From Pseudobacillus lumedeiriae (GTDB lineage: Bacteria > Bacillota > Bacilli > Bacillales > Domibacillaceae): DNA of 28,805 nt. The notes under the pieces are model-generated. The model was given only the letters and a program-made list of their open reading frames with translations, made no database searches and had not been told where the DNA came from. The stretch lies in the NCBI RefSeq assembly GCF_044891285.1, contig NZ_JAUIYO010000022.1, positions 1 to 28,805 on the forward strand. Direction: 5' to 3'. Positions 1 to 6,670 of the stretch are shown here, one piece after another. Numbering within the stretch: the first letter of the stretch is position 1; each line of letters begins with the position of its first letter. A program made the translations under genes and the position numbers.

Positions 1-587
1 GGGGGAGGAGGGGGGCGGTATCCTGCATCCATCTTTTGAATTTTGCACATTGTTTATTATGCAAGTCGATGGGCTCGCTTCTTCGAATAGGCTTGCAAAT
101 TCTTCAATGCAATAATGCGTGGGCTTTACTTCCTTGGATCTGCTACAGCATGGTTGCATTACTGAGTTAGCTTACAAGAATGCTTCTGCGAATTTGCTTC
201 CGCGTATTGGATGAAGGTGATCAACTCTTCGCTAGAAGGGTTGATCACTTCCTTCTCTTCTCCTTGCAGCGATGCTTTGCTTTTTCTTCCCTGAGCCGCT
301 CCAGCATTGCTGCATGTGAGTAGGCTTGCACATTACTTCTTCGAATAAAGCGCTCAGCTTCGGAGCTCTTGACGGAGCGTGAGCGGAGGCTAGAAGCGGA
401 GAAGATGGACGCGGATTTCTTCTTTTCTTCTTTTATTTTTTTCTTCTAATAAAGATTTCTTCTTAAAAAGTCAGTTACATCCTTCAAATGAAATCTCCAT
501 GACAAAAATAAGGCCATCAACGGTTCGCTGAACGGTTGATGGCTTCCTCGAATATTAAGATTCCATTTACTGTTTTTCTAATTCATA
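1..587. repeat. Non-coding repeat-bearing region with two stem-loops
   Basis: I see no convincing gene here. The stretch is rich in short repeated words (CTTCGAATA, GCTTCTGCGAAT, TTCGGAGC) that recur around 1490-1850, so the two segments look like diverged copies. It holds a stem-loop at 217-248 (GTGATCAAC and GTTGATCAC arms closed by CTTC/GAAG around GCTA) and the first copy of a ~125-bp repeat at 418-547 that ends in the stem-loop 513-543. Read on the minus strand, the 513-543 hairpin is followed by CTTATTTTTG, so it could terminate the gene that ends at 588. Confidence 0.6.
418..547. repeat. Dispersed ~125-bp repeat, copy 1 (stem-loop 513-543)
   Basis: This is the first of three related copies (others at 1357-1480 and 1711-1845). 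Shared blocks in order are a pyrimidine-rich TTCTTCTTTTATTTTT tract, a TTCTTC(T/G)T(T/G)AAAAAGT block, CCTTCAAATGAAATC, and a stem-loop followed by TTCC(T/C)TC. In this copy the arms are GCCATCAACGGTTC and GAACGGTTGATGGC around GCT, giving 13 pairs and one G-G mismatch. Confidence 0.75.
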
Positions 588-1244
588 TTAAAATTTTGCT
601 CTTACAAGTTTATGATTGCCTTCATAAATGTAGCTATCTAAATCTATTCCCCATGGATACTCTATTTTCACATAAACATAGCTACCAACTAACTTTACTG
701 TAGCAATACCTGTGTTTAATCCATAGCTTTCTGTAAATTTCACTTTTCCTACTCCATTTTTATCAAATGTAATAGTGTATCCATAAGCATCTGATTCTCT
801 TACATTTGAACCATCTGGCCTTGACCACCACACTCCATACAAATCAATATTTGCTTTATTATCGCCAATGAATTTTAAATTAACTCCCATTCCTGGTTGA
901 AAGCTTGAGGATGTATACCATTCACCCTCATAATTTTTAAAACTTTTTACAGGTGAAGGTTTTGCATTATTAGTAGTTTTTAAGCCGCTAGTAGCAATGT
1001 ATCCAGCTTTATTGTTGTATTTTACTTTTGACCAACCACCTGGTTCCGTATTATAAACAAATACGACTGTACCGCTTTTAAGTGATCCTGCTATTTTTGC
1101 TTTCGGACTTGGTTTTACACGCACATCTAATTTTTTTACATTTACCGTAAAGTGCTTATTTACGGTGCTTGCTTCTGTTTGTTGAACATTAACTAGGGTT
1201 GTTAACAACACAAAAGCTATGAAAAATGCTATAAACTTTTTCAT
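588..1244 (-). CDS. Secreted SH3b-domain protein
   Basis: A 218-aa exported protein. The first 25 residues form a signal peptide (MKKF, then a hydrophobic run, ending near TEAS). Residues about 32-90 look like a bacterial SH3 (SH3b) domain, with LDVRVKPSPKAKIAGSLKSG followed by GGWSKVKYNNKAGYI, the fold commonly used to bind cell-wall peptide or glycan. Residues 105-218 are a beta-rich domain I do not recognise; no catalytic motif is visible. GAGAGG lies just upstream of the ATG, which supports the start. It is transcribed alone on the minus strand, and the hairpin at 513-543 could serve as its terminator. A wall-associated accessory protein is the likeliest role; substrate and partner are unknown. 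Confidence 0.8.
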   Translation of the reverse strand: MKKFIAFFIAFVLLTTLVNVQQTEASTVNKHFTVNVKKLDVRVKPSPKAKIAGSLKSGTVVFVYNTEPGGWSKVKYNNKAGYIATSGLKTTNNAKPSPVKSFKNYEGEWYTSSSFQPGMGVNLKFIGDNKANIDLYGVWWSRPDGSNVRESDAYGYTITFDKNGVGKVKFTESYGLNTGIATVKLVGSYVYVKIEYPWGIDLDSYIYEGNHKLVRAKF

Positions 1245-1356
1245 TAATATTCCTCTCTTTCATCATTTATACACATGACTATTATACCAGTGATTTTTCT
1301 TTTTCCCTTTTTTTCCTTCGACAAATACCGGCAACGGTTATTTATAAAGCTGCTTT

Positions 1357-1480
1357 GTTGTTTTCCCTTTTTCTTCGAATAAACGTTTCTTTGTGAAAAA
1401 GTGATTACACCCTTCAAATGAAATCTTCATCATACAAACAAGGTCCTCAACGGTTCGCAGAACGGTTGAGGACTTCCCTC
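1357..1480. repeat. Dispersed ~125-bp repeat, copy 2 (stem-loop 1443-1473)
   Basis: It has the same block order as copy 1. Arms are GTCCTCAACGGTTC (1443-1456) and GAACGGTTGAGGAC (1460-1473) around GCA. Relative to copies 1 and 3, arm positions 2 and 4 are changed (C to T, A to C) and the opposite arm carries the matching changes (G to A, T to G), so pairing is kept. Confidence 0.75.
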
Positions 1481-1665
1481 TCTTCCCCGAATCCTCCCAC
1501 GAATGCTTTTGCTTCCCCGAATAAAGCCGCTGACTTCGGAGCCTGGGCTGGAGCGGCAGCAGAGGGCGGGGTGGAGAAGACGGGGACGGCTGCTTTGCGA
1601 GAGCTTCCTTGAGTTCGCTTGCAAGAGGGCTTCTGTGATTGGACTTCTGTGGGGAAAATAAGGGG

Positions 1666-1693
1666 CAGGAACGTTTCGGGAGAACGGTTCCTG
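1666..1693. repeat. Additional stem-loop of the same family
   Basis: Arms CAGGAAC (1666-1672) and GTTCCTG (1687-1693) pair fully. The inner segment pairs as TTC/GAA around GGGA after two mismatches. The right arm is followed by GCTTCCTTC, as in the three longer repeats. The upstream part of the repeat is not recognisable here. Confidence 0.55.
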
Positions 1694-1710
1694 GCTTCCT
1701 TCGTTTCTTT

Positions 1711-1845
1711 GTTTCTTCTTTTATTCTTTTATTTTTTTCCTCTAATAAACGTTTCTTCGTGAAAAAGTGATTACATCCTTCAAATGAAATCATCATTATA
1801 CAAATAACGCCATCAACGGTTCGCTGAACGGTTGATGGCTTCCTC
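1711..1845. repeat. Dispersed ~125-bp repeat, copy 3 (stem-loop 1809-1839)
   Basis: This is the copy closest to copy 1: the stem-loop sequence is identical, and the block GAAAAAGTGATTACA upstream is shared with copy 2. It ends about 80 bases before the gene at 1921. Confidence 0.75.
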
Positions 1846-1920
1846 ATTATCATCTCTATATTTAATAGTTGAGAGGATTCATCCGATATTAACGTAAAAA
1901 TAAATATTGGGGGCTTTTTG

Positions 1921-2484
1921 ATGTTTTGTGATTCCTATGTTACTCAATTTGTTCATTCAACAATAAAAAAAGTTTGGCTAGAAGATATACATAGAGAGTA
2001 TAAAAAATCATTTCTGCTTAAAGAGGATACTCTTAAAAATTCTTTTTACTTTAATTTGAGAAGAAGATTAGGAGATGACTTTTTAGAAGAAAGCAACCTG
2101 AGAATTTTTACAGAGTATTTTATCGATGGTGAAAGAATTGATTTAGCCGTTGTGAAGATAGATCCTATAAAGGCTCAAAATGATTACTTAGGGAATTGTG
2201 TAACAAAGGTTATTTCTGTTATCGAAATGAAGTATAAAGGAAAATATGCACGGGAGGCCCTCTTTGATGCCGATGTAAATAAAGTACTATCTTACATGGA
2301 CAAATTAGATGGTGACACAATGTTCTATATCGCTTTTATAAGGGAAATATATTTTAATTCTGATGAAGTCACTAACTGGGTAACAGACGAACAAAAGAAA
2401 AAAGCAAAAGGAAAACTGACTGAGATGTTTTCATATGGCGAAATTGAGAGTAATGATATGATTTGGCACCTTATTGAACATTGA
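1921..2484 (+). CDS. Uncharacterised protein with PD-(D/E)XK-like signature
   Basis: A 187-aa soluble protein, family not recognised. Residues 72-104 contain the arrangement typical of PD-(D/E)XK nucleases: ERID with D74, a hydrophobic strand (LAVVKI), then a second strand ending in VISVIEMKYKG, which supplies E102 and K104. The N-terminal 60 residues are charged and helical. I place the start at the ATG at 1921 rather than the TTG at 1918, because the GGGGG element around 1909-1913 is then well spaced. The gene stands alone and is followed by the hairpin 2612-2638. A nuclease-fold protein, possibly a restriction or defence remnant, is plausible, but the motif is short and the function is inferred. 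Confidence 0.65.
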   Translation: MFCDSYVTQFVHSTIKKVWLEDIHREYKKSFLLKEDTLKNSFYFNLRRRLGDDFLEESNLRIFTEYFIDGERIDLAVVKIDPIKAQNDYLGNCVTKVISVIEMKYKGKYAREALFDADVNKVLSYMDKLDGDTMFYIAFIREIYFNSDEVTNWVTDEQKKKAKGKLTEMFSYGEIESNDMIWHLIEH

Positions 2485-2604
2485 TCGATTTTAATCACCT
2501 TTCATTGTCTTAATACTCGGTATCGGGAAGTTTACACATACTGGATCGGCTTCTGAAACGGCGGCGGGCAAAATTGACACTATTTCAAACCATCCTACAT
2601 ACAC

Positions 2605-2638
2605 GAAAAAACCCCTCAACTCTTAAATAATGTTGAGG
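2605..2638. terminator. Hairpin terminator, best in minus orientation
   Basis: Arms CCCTCAAC (2612-2619) and GTTGAGGG (2631-2638) pair perfectly around an 11-base loop. On the minus strand the stem is followed by GTTTTTTC. On the plus strand it follows the gene ending at 2484 and is followed by a weaker ATTCCTTATTCT tail. Confidence 0.65.
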
Positions 2639-2771
2639 GATTCCTTATTCTATAACAAAAAATTATGTATCATTTCAATTAACCACTTTTAAAGCTCCTC
2701 TCCGTACCGGCCCCGCCTACGCCGCATACGATGATGACCACACATGTCATCCGACCTGTTTTAATTATAAT

Positions 2772-2785
2772 TGAAAACGCTTTCA
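2772..2785. promoter_or_regulatory. cre-like palindrome (CcpA site candidate)
   Basis: TGAAAACGCTTTCA matches the CcpA consensus TGWAANCGNTNWCA at every position and is a perfect 14-bp palindrome. No gene starts within 400 bases downstream on either strand, so it may be fortuitous or a leftover of a lost gene. Confidence 0.35.
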
Positions 2786-3093
2786 AAACTCAATAACTTT
2801 TACCACACAAATTTCGACAGCACGGATAAAGCCCTCATTTTCAAAAATACGTACTTTTACACTCAAAATTTGAAATTGCATTTTTAGATGCGGATTTTCA
2901 GAAAAATCATCTTAAATCCACCTATATTCACCTGTGCCACGTTTTAAAAAATTTCCTTAATTAAAAATCGAGAAAAAAATTAAAAGCTGTTAGACGTGAT
3001 TCTGAGCGTTCAAAAATTTTAAAATTCCTGATCCTGCTCGTTTAATTTACTATTTTTGGATGATTAATTGTTTAATCGCTTAATTTTCACCAT

Positions 3094-3120
3094 AAAAAAA
3101 CACGCTTGAAAACAAGCGCG
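3094..3120 (-). terminator. Rho-independent terminator of the recombinase gene
   Basis: On the minus strand, CGCGCTTG pairs with CAAGCGTG (one G-T wobble) around TTTT and is followed directly by TTTTTTT. It lies about 65 bases after the stop codon at 3187. Confidence 0.85.
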
Positions 3121-3186
3121 CCAAGTAAAGGGGAAAGGTATCATAATGACTTACTACTATTCTTACCGATTATCAAATATTTATAC

Positions 3187-3753
3187 CTATAAATCTAATT
3201 TCATCATTACTTGATCCAGCTGCTCCTGCGTAATACCGATATAGCGCAGCGTTTCCGCCTGGTTAGAGTGATTTAAAAGCTTCTGGATCATGGCCAGATC
3301 GATGCCTTGTTTGTAGGCAAAGTATCCGAATGTTTTCCGCAGCGAGTGCGTGCCGATCCGCTCCGTGATACCAACATAACGAGCGGCTTCGTTCAATATG
3401 AAATAAGCATGCTGCCGGCTAATCGCTCCTCCTTTTTGGCTGAGAAAAAGCGGTTCATCGCTGCGGGCCGTTGGTCTTTTTTCCTCTAAATACCGCTGGA
3501 TCAAGCGGCGTGTTTTCATGCTAAAGACAATGAGGCGGACCTTTTTAGTCTTCTGCTCCCGCAGTTCCAGCCGCTCCACGATCTTTTTTCTCCTCAACAC
3601 ATCTCCTATCTTTAAATTCAAAATATCACTAATTCTAAGTCCAGTATTGATCCCAAGGGTAAACAGCAGCTCATCTCTAAGCGATGATGCGCGCAGCACC
3701 CTCTTCATTCCCTCAATCTTCTCCTTATCACGTATCGGCTGCACCGTGTTCAT
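3187..3753 (-). CDS. Tyrosine recombinase, catalytic domain only
   Basis: A 188-aa site-specific recombinase of the XerC/phage integrase superfamily. All active-site residues are visible: R40 (TGLRISD), K70 in the beta hairpin, H136 and R139 (HSLRKT), H162 (LNHSN) and the nucleophile Y171 (LRYIGI). The protein has no N-terminal SAM-like core-binding domain, so it is about 100-150 residues shorter than XerC/D or classic integrases. AAAGGAGAA sits properly before the ATG. It resembles the recombinase at 25720-26292 (about 40% identity by eye, with the catalytic residues after residue 130 at the same positions). The two enclose the defence genes. It could resolve or integrate the element; its site is unknown. 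Confidence 0.88.
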   Translation of the reverse strand: MNTVQPIRDKEKIEGMKRVLRASSLRDELLFTLGINTGLRISDILNLKIGDVLRRKKIVERLELREQKTKKVRLIVFSMKTRRLIQRYLEEKRPTARSDEPLFLSQKGGAISRQHAYFILNEAARYVGITERIGTHSLRKTFGYFAYKQGIDLAMIQKLLNHSNQAETLRYIGITQEQLDQVMMKLDL

Positions 3754-3853
3754 TAAACCGTTCTCCTTTCCTCAAAATGAATCAGATTTTACCTAGGAAA
3801 TAACCATCTGCAAAAACCCCCTGAAAACCCTTATGCATCAACGCTTTTACCCA

Positions 3854-3899
3854 AATCTAAAAATCTGACATAACTTGGTTGTGTCAGATTATTTAGATT
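3854..3899. repeat. Long inverted repeat between amidase and recombinase
   Basis: AATCTAAA-AATCTGACA (3854-3870) is mirrored by TGTCAGATT-A-TTTAGATT (3882-3899), giving 17 pairs with one bulged base and an 11-base centre (TAACTTGGTTG). It lies just past the amidase terminator and 100 bases upstream of the recombinase start. It may be a second terminator or a recombinase binding site. Confidence 0.6.
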
Positions 3900-3900
3900 C

Positions 3901-3930
3901 AAAAAAAGCTCTACCAAATCGGCAGAGAAG
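3901..3930 (-). terminator. Terminator of the amidase gene
   Basis: On the minus strand, CTCTGCC pairs with GGTAGAG (one T-G wobble) around GATTT and is followed by CTTTTTTT. It begins directly at the stop codon of the amidase. Confidence 0.85.
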
Positions 3931-4596
3931 TTAATTTTCTTTCACATCAACGGACCATCCATACTTTTCTTTTAACATCTTGGCACCGGCTTCCGCCTCT
4001 TCTTTACTTTTAAAAGCGCCAGTCATCAGGTAATACTTTTTCGTGCTGCTCTTTGTTAATCCGGCAGCCCTGGCCAGCCCGATCGCATGTGCTTTGGCTA
4101 CTTCATTAATAAAAGACTCCGATTTCAACAATTTAGCTTCATTTGGATTCGAAATGAATAGGGTTTCGGTTAAAACAGCCGGCATCTTTGTTCCGCGCAC
4201 AACGGCCAGATCCTGTTGCTTCATGCCCCGATCCGTAATACCGTATGGCTGCATGATCTTCATGACTTCCTCATGAACACCTTTTTGCAAGTCAGCCGTT
4301 TTCCCTTTCGTTCCTGGATAACGGAAGGTTTCAAATCCTTTAGACTTCTCATTAAAGCTGTTAATGTGAAACGAACAGAACAGGTCCGCTCCCGCTCTAT
4401 TTGCGATATTCGTGCGTTCCGGCAGCGTCAGATAAACATCCTTATTCCTCGTATACATCACATCGCAATTGTAATTCGTTCGCAGGAACGCCCCTGCTTT
4501 GAGTGCCAGCTGCAACGTAATATCCTTTTCCAATAACCCATTCGCGACCGCTCCAGGATCTTTCCCACCATGCCCTGCATCAAGAACAATCAGCAT
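3931..4596 (-). CDS. N-acetylmuramoyl-L-alanine amidase with SPOR-like tail
   Basis: A 221-aa zinc amidase of the Amidase_3 family that cleaves the bond between N-acetylmuramic acid and L-alanine in peptidoglycan. Zinc ligands H9 (DAGHGG), E23 (LLEKD) and H77 (SFHIN) and catalytic E144 (TETLFISN) are all in place over residues 1-178. Residues about 187-221 (YYLMTGAFKSKEEAEAGAK and after) look like a SPOR peptidoglycan-binding repeat. There is no signal peptide, as in phage endolysins and some sporulation hydrolases. It follows the YvrJ gene by 23 bases and is probably cotranscribed with it. A strong terminator sits at its end. Release by lysis or during sporulation is an inference. Confidence 0.9.
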   Translation of the reverse strand: MLIVLDAGHGGKDPGAVANGLLEKDITLQLALKAGAFLRTNYNCDVMYTRNKDVYLTLPERTNIANRAGADLFCSFHINSFNEKSKGFETFRYPGTKGKTADLQKGVHEEVMKIMQPYGITDRGMKQQDLAVVRGTKMPAVLTETLFISNPNEAKLLKSESFINEVAKAHAIGLARAAGLTKSSTKKYYLMTGAFKSKEEAEAGAKMLKEKYGWSVDVKEN

Positions 4597-4618
4597 TTCT
4601 CATTATCCCTCCCGTCTT

Positions 4619-4750
4619 TTACTTCAACGACACCGCAAGGTCCTTAATGGATTGCGAAAGTTGATCAATCTTCGTTTCAATCCGATATAGCAGGTAAAAA
4701 GTGACCAAGACCGGAAACCCAACTTCACTGATCATGTTTAGCCAATCCAT
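4619..4750 (-). CDS. YvrJ-family small membrane-associated peptide
   Basis: A 43-aa peptide starting MDWLNMISEVGFPVLVTFYL, followed by LYRIETKIDQLSQSIKDL. The hydrophobic stretch at residues 10-23 and the amphipathic tail match the YvrJ family of Bacillus as I know it; that family has no established function. AGGGGTGG precedes the ATG. Its place directly before an amidase without a signal peptide recalls a holin-endolysin pair, but the segment is short and that role is only a guess. A terminator hairpin (4778-4805) separates it from the DUF2922 gene upstream. Confidence 0.75.
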   Translation of the reverse strand: MDWLNMISEVGFPVLVTFYLLYRIETKIDQLSQSIKDLAVSLK

Positions 4751-4777
4751 GTTCTCCACCCCTTTCATTTAATAAAA

Positions 4778-4805
4778 ACGGAAGGCTCGATTACAAGCCT
4801 TCCGT
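4778..4805 (-). terminator. Terminator between DUF2922 and YvrJ genes
   Basis: Perfect 10-bp arms ACGGAAGGCT and AGCCTTCCGT enclose an 8-base loop. On the minus strand they are followed by TTTTATT. It lies 8 bases beyond the DUF2922 stop, so the downstream YvrJ-amidase pair either depends on read-through or has its own promoter. Confidence 0.8.
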
Positions 4806-4812
4806 TCGTCAA

Positions 4813-5025
4813 TTAAAATTCGATATCTTGAACGCTGCGATCCACATAGCGAGCGCTTTTCGGACTAACTAGAAGACCGTTTCTCTTCGCAAAAACGTTC
4901 GCTGCAATAATTTGTTCCATTGCCGCTTTTATAGTAGCTGGATCAAGTGACTCATCTGGCTCACGAACGACGATCTTCTCAGGACCATATTCAGCATTAA
5001 AATAAAGCTCTAGTAACTTAGCCAT
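4813..5025 (-). CDS. DUF2922 family protein
   Basis: A 70-aa protein of the DUF2922 family, recognisable from the MAKLLELYFNAEYG start, the central DPATIKAAMEQIIAANVFA and the ending typical of the family (VSPKSARYVDRSVQDIEF). The family is common in Bacillaceae and is usually found next to DUF1659 genes, as here; its function is unknown. GGGAGG precedes the ATG. It follows the DUF1659 gene by 18 bases and ends at a terminator, so the two form one transcription unit. Confidence 0.82.
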   Translation of the reverse strand: MAKLLELYFNAEYGPEKIVVREPDESLDPATIKAAMEQIIAANVFAKRNGLLVSPKSARYVDRSVQDIEF

Positions 5026-5043
5026 CCGTTATTTCCTCCCTTC

Positions 5044-5268
5044 TTATAAACCGTTGATTAATACGTAATTATTTACCATGTTCAATTGACGTACTCGATC
5101 TTTGTGCAGCTTTTCAAGTTCAACAGCAACATTGAAAATATTCTCCGGAGTTGCGCTCTCTCTAACATCAGGATACGTGTACTTCTTCTTAACAGGCTTC
5201 CCATCGTTACCGATGCCCTCAACTGTTAAGATCATCGAAAACCCATCTGCAATTTGTTGAATAGCCAT
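5044..5268 (-). CDS. DUF1659 family protein
   Basis: A 74-aa protein of the DUF1659 family (MAIQQIADGFSMILTVEGIG, then KKKYTYPDV and VAVELEKL). The open frame continues upstream to 5295, but the ATG at 5268 is the well-placed start: GGGAGG lies 7-8 bases before it, whereas the earlier ATG at 5274 is too close to that site. It is the first gene of the DUF1659-DUF2922 pair. Its function is unknown. Confidence 0.82.
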   Translation of the reverse strand: MAIQQIADGFSMILTVEGIGNDGKPVKKKYTYPDVRESATPENIFNVAVELEKLHKDRVRQLNMVNNYVLINGL

Positions 5269-5426
5269 TGTCATTCCTCCCTTCTTGTTTTCCACTATAG
5301 CAACGCCATAGCAGCCTCATCAAAAGCGCTATCAGCAGGGAAAAACGGCAAATACAATAAAATTTGGGTAGCCATTTTCAAGAAACAACTATCAAAATAA
5401 GATTTAACAAGTTAAGAAGACGGATT

Positions 5427-5960
5427 TTAAAAAGATGCAATTTCGTACAAGGAAACACCGCCAATCGGCCATTGTTTTCTATGAGGTTCGTGGATCTCAC
5501 CATAATATAGTTCAATCCACTTCGAATTTTTGAGCTGGTCAAAACAGAATTTTTTGGAGTGATGAACGAGGATTTCATGTTGATCTAGCCTGATATGCGT
5601 TTGCCCTTGGGAGCTCTCATGAATGTTCAATATCTCTTTCGCAACAATCCAGCCCATCCGCGACTGCCGGCCAATCGATTCCCTAGTGATATAAGGAATC
5701 AACGTATAACCATAGGAAAGTGCTATCGGCACAAGCTGCTTTTTGCTGACGAGCGCACCATAGCACTCCCGATTCACCGCTACGCTCGTTCCGAAAAAAG
5801 TAAGGAGCTTTTTCAAAAACGTATCACAGCGCATATCAATGATTTCAGTAGTCCCATCCTTAAAAAAGACCTTCATCCCATCAATGCCTCTATCCTTAAT
5901 ATTCACCGGAACAAACGCCTGTCCCACTGCTACAAAGCGCTTTACATCAATCCAACCCAT
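5427..5960 (-). CDS. ComK-family protein
   Basis: A 177-aa protein resembling ComK, the Bacillus competence transcription factor, which binds AT boxes as a tetramer. The central part aligns with ComK in order: TFFGTSVAVNRECYGALVSK corresponds to the FFGSSYAGRKAGTYEVTK stretch, LIPYITRESIGRQSRMGWI to the FLFPTLSSTRPQCGWI stretch, and the following strand region is also shared. It is somewhat shorter than B. subtilis ComK (192 aa) and diverged at both ends. AAAGGAGAGG precedes the ATG. It lies upstream of the DUF1659 gene on the same strand across a 158-base gap. Whether it is the main competence regulator or a paralogue carried by this region cannot be told here. Confidence 0.75.
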   Translation of the reverse strand: MGWIDVKRFVAVGQAFVPVNIKDRGIDGMKVFFKDGTTEIIDMRCDTFLKKLLTFFGTSVAVNRECYGALVSKKQLVPIALSYGYTLIPYITRESIGRQSRMGWIVAKEILNIHESSQGQTHIRLDQHEILVHHSKKFCFDQLKNSKWIELYYGEIHEPHRKQWPIGGVSLYEIASF

Positions 5961-6331
5961 AACAACCTCTCCTTTAAATGCTATCGAACTGAAAAAACGA
6001 TTATATGTATAGAAAATAGCCTATTTCCAAGAAATAGGCTAACTACCTTTCGAGCTATAAACACTTAATATCGGAGGATTTGAGTATCAAAAACCTGCAA
6101 AACAACCGCCTAATGGTAGCTAACAAATCAAAGAATAGAAAAAGGTAAGAACATAGAGGAGCTCTGGAAAACGTTAACGTTAAGAGGGGGTACAAACTTT
6201 TTTCCGCGTTGTTGAATCTATCATATACCTCCACCCCCAAAAGAACAAAAGCCTGAAAACCTCGTATCTCCCCCTCAAACGTTGTATTTCCACCTGTTAA
6301 ACGGACTTTTCAAAGGAAAAAGCACAAACAA
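5961..6331. other. Intergenic region with a short inverted repeat
   Basis: No supported gene. AGCCTATTTC (6018-6027) and GAAATAGGCT (6031-6040) form a perfect 10-bp stem around CAA, upstream of the ComK-family gene. On the minus strand it is followed by ATTTTCTATA and may be a weak terminator for the small gene at 6332-6508. The repeated AACGTTAACGTT palindrome lies near 6172-6183. Confidence 0.5.
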
Positions 6332-6508
6332 TCAATTTTTCGGCTTATTAGCAGCTGCGATGATCAATACATCCGCAGTCAAATGAAGGATATGTTCAAG
6401 GTAAAACTCCAACGGCAGATCCGCTCCATGATTCAATCTTGCTTCCCGCTGCATCCTTCTCGCAACTCTCATCGCTTCCACATTTGCCTCTAAAATACGT
6501 TCTTTCAA
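6332..6508 (-). CDS. Small hypothetical protein, TTG start
   Basis: A 58-aa peptide, family not recognised. It begins at a TTG with AAAGGAGTGAT at good spacing, which is the main reason to accept it. The composition is helical and charged at the N-terminus (KERILEANVEAMRVARRMQR) and more hydrophobic near residues 37-52 (ILHLTADVLIIAAANK). It lies divergently upstream of the ParA gene, so the 160 bases between them probably hold both promoters. No function can be assigned. Confidence 0.6.
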   Translation of the reverse strand: MKERILEANVEAMRVARRMQREARLNHGADLPLEFYLEHILHLTADVLIIAAANKPKN

Positions 6509-6670
6509 AGTAAATCACTCCTTTAATTTTTCATTACTTTAATAAACGTTTGAAAGAAACCAACAGAGCGCAGAAAAACAATAAATGAAAAATTATCTAA
6601 ATTAATGTAAAATAAATAAAAGAAGGAAAGAAGAAAAAAAGATTAGAAGAAAACAACGTTAGAAGAAAGG

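Larger units (their letters stand above)
1245..1920. repeat. Non-coding repeat-bearing region with three stem-loops
   Basis: No gene is supported. The long open frames here (for example 1338-1853 on the minus strand) run straight through the repeats and have no ribosome binding site or recognisable domain. The stretch holds repeat copies 2 and 3, an extra stem-loop of the same family at 1666-1693, and a GC-richer segment (1513-1600) resembling 347-412. The last 70 bases lead into the gene at 1921. Confidence 0.6.
2485..3186. other. Intergenic region with terminators and a cre-like palindrome
   Basis: No supported gene. The segment around 2525-2630 translates to a peptide-like stretch (GKFTHTGSASETAAGKID) without start signals and may be coding debris. 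The rest is AT-rich and holds the hairpins at 2605-2638 and 3094-3120 and a perfect catabolite-response-like palindrome at 2772-2785. Confidence 0.5.

Noticed and set aside
1..18. G-rich start of the window as a G-quadruplex
   Set aside because: The G runs are uneven and at the very edge, so neither a structure nor its context can be judged.
217..1839. CRISPR array or repeat-spacer structure
   Set aside because: Copies are unevenly spaced, over 100 bp long and diverged, with a gene between them, and no cas genes are present.
1338..1853. 171-codon minus-strand open frame, and 64-codon frames at 1418-1624
   Set aside because: They run through the repeats and stem-loops, have no ribosome binding site and show low-complexity translation; the repeated ends (EGCNHFFTKKRL twice) are just the repeat translated twice.
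2525..2630. Peptide-like reading (GKFTHTGSASETAAGKID) between genes
   Set aside because: No start codon or ribosome binding site and too short to assign; possible debris only.
6064..6148. 22-codon plus-strand peptide after GGAGG
   Set aside because: The only usable start (TTG) is 2 bases from the GGAGG, too close, and the peptide has no recognisable feature.
6055..6240. 61-codon minus-strand frame
   Set aside because: No ribosome binding site and no recognisable sequence; a chance frame in AT-rich DNA.
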